From: JAIQFL01 sp035501495
GTDB taxonomy: Bacteria; Acidobacteriota; Terriglobia; Bryobacterales; Bryobacteraceae
Assembly: GCA_035501495.1 (NCBI GenBank)
Contig: DATJWB010000067.1
Coordinates: forward strand, 3,297 to 67,296
Length of the DNA: 64,000 bases
Reading direction: 5' to 3'
Shown one piece after another: positions 61,439 through 64,000 of this stretch. How positions within the stretch are numbered: the first letter of the stretch is position 1; the number at the start of each line of letters is the position of its first letter. Position numbers and translations under genes: made by a program. A model generated the notes under the pieces. The model saw only the letters and a program-made list of their open reading frames with translations, was not told where the DNA came from and searched no databases.

Positions 61439-62407
61439 GTGATTGGTATATCTTCACGCCCGGCGCAGGCGTCTGCCGGCGCCCTATTGTTTGCCGCCAT
61501 TCTGTTAGCGCCCGCTTACGGGGGAGACGAGCCCAGGGTGATGCTCGAACCGCGCGCCGCTGCGGGCCTGGCAGTAGCGAACGCAGCACTCCGGGTGGAA
61601 TCGAACCTGGTGCTGATCCCGGTGGCGGTGACCGATCGGCAGAATCGATCGGTGGTGGGATTGGATCGGGCGACCTTTCGGGTGTTCGACGGCAAGACGG
61701 AGCAGAAGGTCACGCACTTTTCGCAGGACGATGCGCCGCTGTCGGCGGGCATTGTATTCGATTCGAGCGGGAGTATGCGCGACAAGCTCGGGAAGTCGCG
61801 CGAGGCGGTGGCCGCCTTCCTCAAGACGGCCAATCCGGAGGACGAGTTTTTCGTGGTGGAGTGCAGCGACCGCGCACGGGTGGCGGTACCCTTCACCAGC
61901 AATCCGAACGAGATTCAAAATCACCTGATGAGCACCGTGTCCAAGGGGCGGACTCCGCTCCTGGATGCCGTCTACCTGGGGCTCGAGTACATGAAGAAGG
62001 CCAGCAACAGGCGCCGGGCGCTGCTGGTGATCTCCGACGGGGGCGATAACGACAGCCGCTACACCGCCGCGGAACTGCGGAACCTGGTGCGCGAAGCCGA
62101 TGTCTGGGTTTACTCGATCGGCATTTACGAGAACTCGTTGATGATTCCCGAGCAGGAGCCCTTCGGGCAGCATCTGCTGGCGACGCTGGCGGCGGCCAGC
62201 GGGGGCCGGGAGTTTGCCTTGCGAAATGTCCGGGAATTGCCGGACGTGGCCGACAAGATCGGGCTCGAGCTCCGCAATCAGTACGTTCTGGGATTCACGC
62301 CGGCGAACCCGGAGCGCGACGGCAAATACCATCGGGTCCAGGTCAAGCTGGTACAGGGAAAGAACCTGCACGTCTCGGCAAGGCCGGGCTACTTCTCGCC
62401 GCAGTAA
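61439..62407 (+). CDS. Secreted VWFA-related protein (TIGR03436 type)
   Basis: A 322-residue exported protein. The start is GTG 61439 because GGAGG lies five nt upstream; an earlier in-frame GTG at 61391 has no ribosome site. The signal peptide ends near APAYG. The VWA domain runs from about residue 95, with the metal site SAGIVFDSSGSM (DxSxS), the Thr of GRTPLLD and the later ISDGGDND Asp. The region before it (NLVLIPVAVTDRQNRSVVGL) and the end LRNQYVLGFTPANPERDGKYH are typical of the TIGR03436 group found mostly in Acidobacteria. Probably a surface or periplasmic adhesion/scaffold protein. It diverges from the ADOP permease. Confidence 0.88.
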   Translation: MIGISSRPAQASAGALLFAAILLAPAYGGDEPRVMLEPRAAAGLAVANAALRVESNLVLIPVAVTDRQNRSVVGLDRATFRVFDGKTEQKVTHFSQDDAPLSAGIVFDSSGSMRDKLGKSREAVAAFLKTANPEDEFFVVECSDRARVAVPFTSNPNEIQNHLMSTVSKGRTPLLDAVYLGLEYMKKASNRRRALLVISDGGDNDSRYTAAELRNLVREADVWVYSIGIYENSLMIPEQEPFGQHLLATLAAASGGREFALRNVRELPDVADKIGLELRNQYVLGFTPANPERDGKYHRVQVKLVQGKNLHVSARPGYFSPQ

Positions 62408-62461
62408 GCGGGGATTGAGGGTGAGGGGTTGAGTACGCGCCTCGGCTCACGAATCCCCCAA

Positions 62462-62571
62462 GAGTCACTCTTCCTGGGCGCACAGCCTCGCCGATGGACA
62501 CCCCTTGTTCCAGCCGCCCGCACGGCGGCCAGTTTGAACTCTTTGGTGAACTGCCTACGTGACAACCCCAT
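62462..62571 (-). mobile_element. IS3-type transposase OrfA remnant
   Basis: On the minus strand an ATG at 62571 begins SRRQFTKEFKLAAV, the start of an IS3-family OrfA helix-turn-helix protein. After a frame change near 62522 it continues as RLEQGVSIGEAVRPG. The rest of OrfA, OrfB and terminal repeats are not seen, so this is a ~110-nt fossil. It lies between the VWFA gene and the DUF4157 gene. Confidence 0.6.
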
Positions 62572-62700
62572 GACTCCATCCTCCATTCAATGAAATGAAA
62601 AACGAGTCTTAACCATTTGTCTCAAAATTGGGGACAAGTCCAAGTTTTGGGAAGGGTTCGGTACACTGAAGTGTCCGTCGGAGGAGCGGGAGGGAGATTG

Positions 62701-64000
62701 ATGTCTGACTTTCACCTGGGACAAAGCCCGGCTTCGGCGAAAAAGAACTCCAGTCCGTCGCGTCCGCCCGCGGAGGTGCATGCCGGTTACAGCGGGGGCG
62801 AGATTGCGAGATTACAGGAGACTATCGGCAACCAGGCTGTATTGCGGCTGATGCGTGCGAAATCCGCCGGCAGCGTGTTCTCTTCGGGTCTGGGACAAAG
62901 CCCGGCTTCGGTGAAAAAGAACTCCAGTCCGGTGCGTCCGCCCGCGGAGGTGCATGCCGGTTACAGCGGAGGCGAGATTGCGAGATTACAGGAGACCATC
63001 GGCAACCAGGCTGTATTGCGGCTGATGCGTGCGAAACCCACCGGCAGCATGTTCTCCCCGATGCTTCGCGCGTCGGATACCCCAAGCTCCGCCTCATCTC
63101 CTGTACAACGTCCCGACCAACTGACCATCAACACTCCAGGAGACTGCTACGAACAGGAGGCCGACCGCGTTGCGGAACAGGTGATGCACATGCCCGGCGC
63201 CGAACCGGCCCCGGCGTCAATGACCGGCGCGTCATTTGCCGTGCGGCGTAAATGCGATTGCGGCGGAACGTGCGTGGATTGCCGGAAGCATCGGCCTGAC
63301 GATCAGTTCCTAACCATGCAGAGGAAGACGGCTTCGCCAGGGGTTTCGGGCGCAACCGAAGCGCCACCCGTGGTACACAATGTCCTGCGCTCGCCCGGCC
63401 GGCCGCTCGATACCGTCACACGTGCTTTTATGGAACCACGGTTCAGACACGATTTCAGCAACGTGCGCGTCCACGCCGATTCACAAGCCATCGCATCCGC
63501 CGAGGCTGTTCAGGCGCGGGCCTATACCGTTGGTTCGGACATCGTTTTCGGTTCCGGCCAGTACGTGCCGGGCACGCGGAGCGGACAACAGTTGCTGGCG
63601 CACGAACTGGCACACGTTGTGCAGCAGGAAGGAGGTATTGGCTCGCCAGCATCGTCTGCCGGCGCTTCACAGCTTTTCCGCCAGCCCGAATTCACGATGC
63701 CCGGCATCACCTTGACGCCGCCCGAACCACGGTCCCTGCACGGGTCCGTGGATGCCGCCGGGCTCAACAACGATGCACTGGCGCTAGAAATCCGGTTGAT
63801 TGAGGAATGGCTGGAAGCGCACCCGGAGCGGCAACAGGATTCCGACTTTCTTCGAGCCGAACGGGATCGTCTGCAAGCGATACTGCTACCCAGACAAGCC
63901 CCGTTCGAAGTGCGGTTTTACATCGCATGGGGTCAGGCCAGGGGGGCTTCCCGGAGAAAAGTCTCCGAGGCGGACAAAGCCGATCGTGACTCCTCGATCT
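62701..64000 (+). CDS. DUF4157 (eCIS core domain) protein, cut by right edge
   Basis: Open for 433 codons from ATG 62701 and still open at the window end. A GGGAGGGAG ribosome site precedes it. Residues ~6-121 are two tandem copies of a 58-residue unit ending ETIGNQAVLRLMRA. Residues ~140-310 are a DUF4157 domain: DCYEQEADRVAEQVM, FRHDFSNVRVHADSQA, RAYTVGSDIVFGSGQY and the putative metallopeptidase site LLAHELAHVVQQ (HExxH). A CDCGGTC..C cluster lies between. DUF4157 proteins are often associated with extracellular contractile injection systems or with toxins as a processing/targeting domain; the C-terminal effector part would lie outside the window. No signal peptide is visible. Confidence 0.85.
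   Translation, partial: MSDFHLGQSPASAKKNSSPSRPPAEVHAGYSGGEIARLQETIGNQAVLRLMRAKSAGSVFSSGLGQSPASVKKNSSPVRPPAEVHAGYSGGEIARLQETIGNQAVLRLMRAKPTGSMFSPMLRASDTPSSASSPVQRPDQLTINTPGDCYEQEADRVAEQVMHMPGAEPAPASMTGASFAVRRKCDCGGTCVDCRKHRPDDQFLTMQRKTASPGVSGATEAPPVVHNVLRSPGRPLDTVTRAFMEPRFRHDFSNVRVHADSQAIASAEAVQARAYTVGSDIVFGSGQYVPGTRSGQQLLAHELAHVVQQEGGIGSPASSAGASQLFRQPEFTMPGITLTPPEPRSLHGSVDAAGLNNDALALEIRLIEEWLEAHPERQQDSDFLRAERDRLQAILLPRQAPFEVRFYIAWGQARGASRRKVSEADKADRDSSI
62717..63064 (+). repeat. 174-bp tandem duplication within the DUF4157 gene
   Basis: Two adjacent 174-bp units (62717-62890 and 62891-63064), both in frame (58 codons). Only about eight differences are seen in the first ~160 bp, with more at the 3' end. 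The unit encodes the QxxIGNQAVLRLMRA helix that normally occurs once ahead of DUF4157. Confidence 0.9.

Noticed and set aside
1..64000. CRISPR arrays, rRNA operons, prophage or complete insertion sequences
   Set aside because: No regularly spaced direct repeats, rRNA-like sequence, integrase or terminal inverted repeats were seen; only an IS3 fossil at 62.5 kb.

Overview
The window is GC-rich and looks like a piece of chromosome from an acidobacterium of the Solibacter/Bryobacter type. The main reasons are family content: two secreted proteins with the TIGR03437-type C-terminal domain first described from Solibacter, a VWFA-related protein (TIGR03436 type), two large MacB/FtsX permeases of the kind that is very numerous in Acidobacteria, an Oar-like TonB-dependent receptor with an N-terminal carboxypeptidase-regulatory-like domain, and small secreted proteins with a CxxxxC core. 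This assignment is an inference from families; no rRNA or tRNA gene was found in the window.

Layout. 1-4.1 kb: lactate permease (cut by the left edge), a small coiled-coil protein and a membrane pyrophosphatase. 4.4-9.2 kb: a MacB-like permease, then a Tat-exported thiamine-diphosphate enzyme translationally coupled to a small cytochrome c. 9.2-9.9 kb and 22.2-24.2 kb: two paralogous small secreted proteins in inverted orientation. Each is preceded by a sigma-54 type promoter and the same pair of GAAC-N6-GTTC palindromes; a sigma-54 activator gene lies directly beside the second copy. 9.9-19.6 kb: a TonB-dependent receptor facing a chito-oligosaccharide operon (AmpG-like importer, fused nucleotidyltransferase/phosphohexomutase, GH94 chitobiose phosphorylase), separated by a palindrome-dense intergenic region. 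20-22 kb: a 5'-truncated Ser/Thr kinase and a secreted EreA/ChaN-like protein. 24.3-27 kb: a ThuA-like protein, then a YceI protein coupled to a haem-motif outer-membrane barrel. 27-33 kb: an ABC exporter coupled to a short cyclic beta-glucan synthase-like protein that lacks the usual C-terminal phosphorylase module. 33-37.4 kb: a decaying zone with two ankyrin pseudogenes and a frameshifted SDR around two intact genes. 37.4-41.3 kb: threonine/serine dehydratase, a small PQ-loop-like membrane protein, a HAD phosphatase and glycerol kinase. 41.3-46.3 kb: two tandem TIGR03118/TIGR03437-like secreted proteins and a third, decayed surface-protein gene. 46.5-52 kb: malate dehydrogenase, a DUF1624-like membrane acetyltransferase, lysyl-tRNA synthetase coupled to a LolC/E permease, and an alpha/beta hydrolase remnant. 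52.3-58.8 kb: a PadR regulator with its membrane partner, an M28 peptidase, a DUF4159 protein, a glycine-zipper protein and two prenyltransferase-like repeat proteins. 58.8-64 kb: a second MacB-like permease, a VWFA protein, an IS3-type remnant and the start of a DUF4157 protein with a 174-bp internal duplication.

The best candidates for new biology are: (i) the sigma-54/activator circuit controlling two dispersed secreted paralogues with identical site geometry; (ii) the chitobiose phosphorylase operon with its fused GlmU-like/GlmM-like enzyme and shared palindromic control region; (iii) the compact glucan synthase/exporter pair; and (iv) the exported TPP enzyme/cytochrome c pair.
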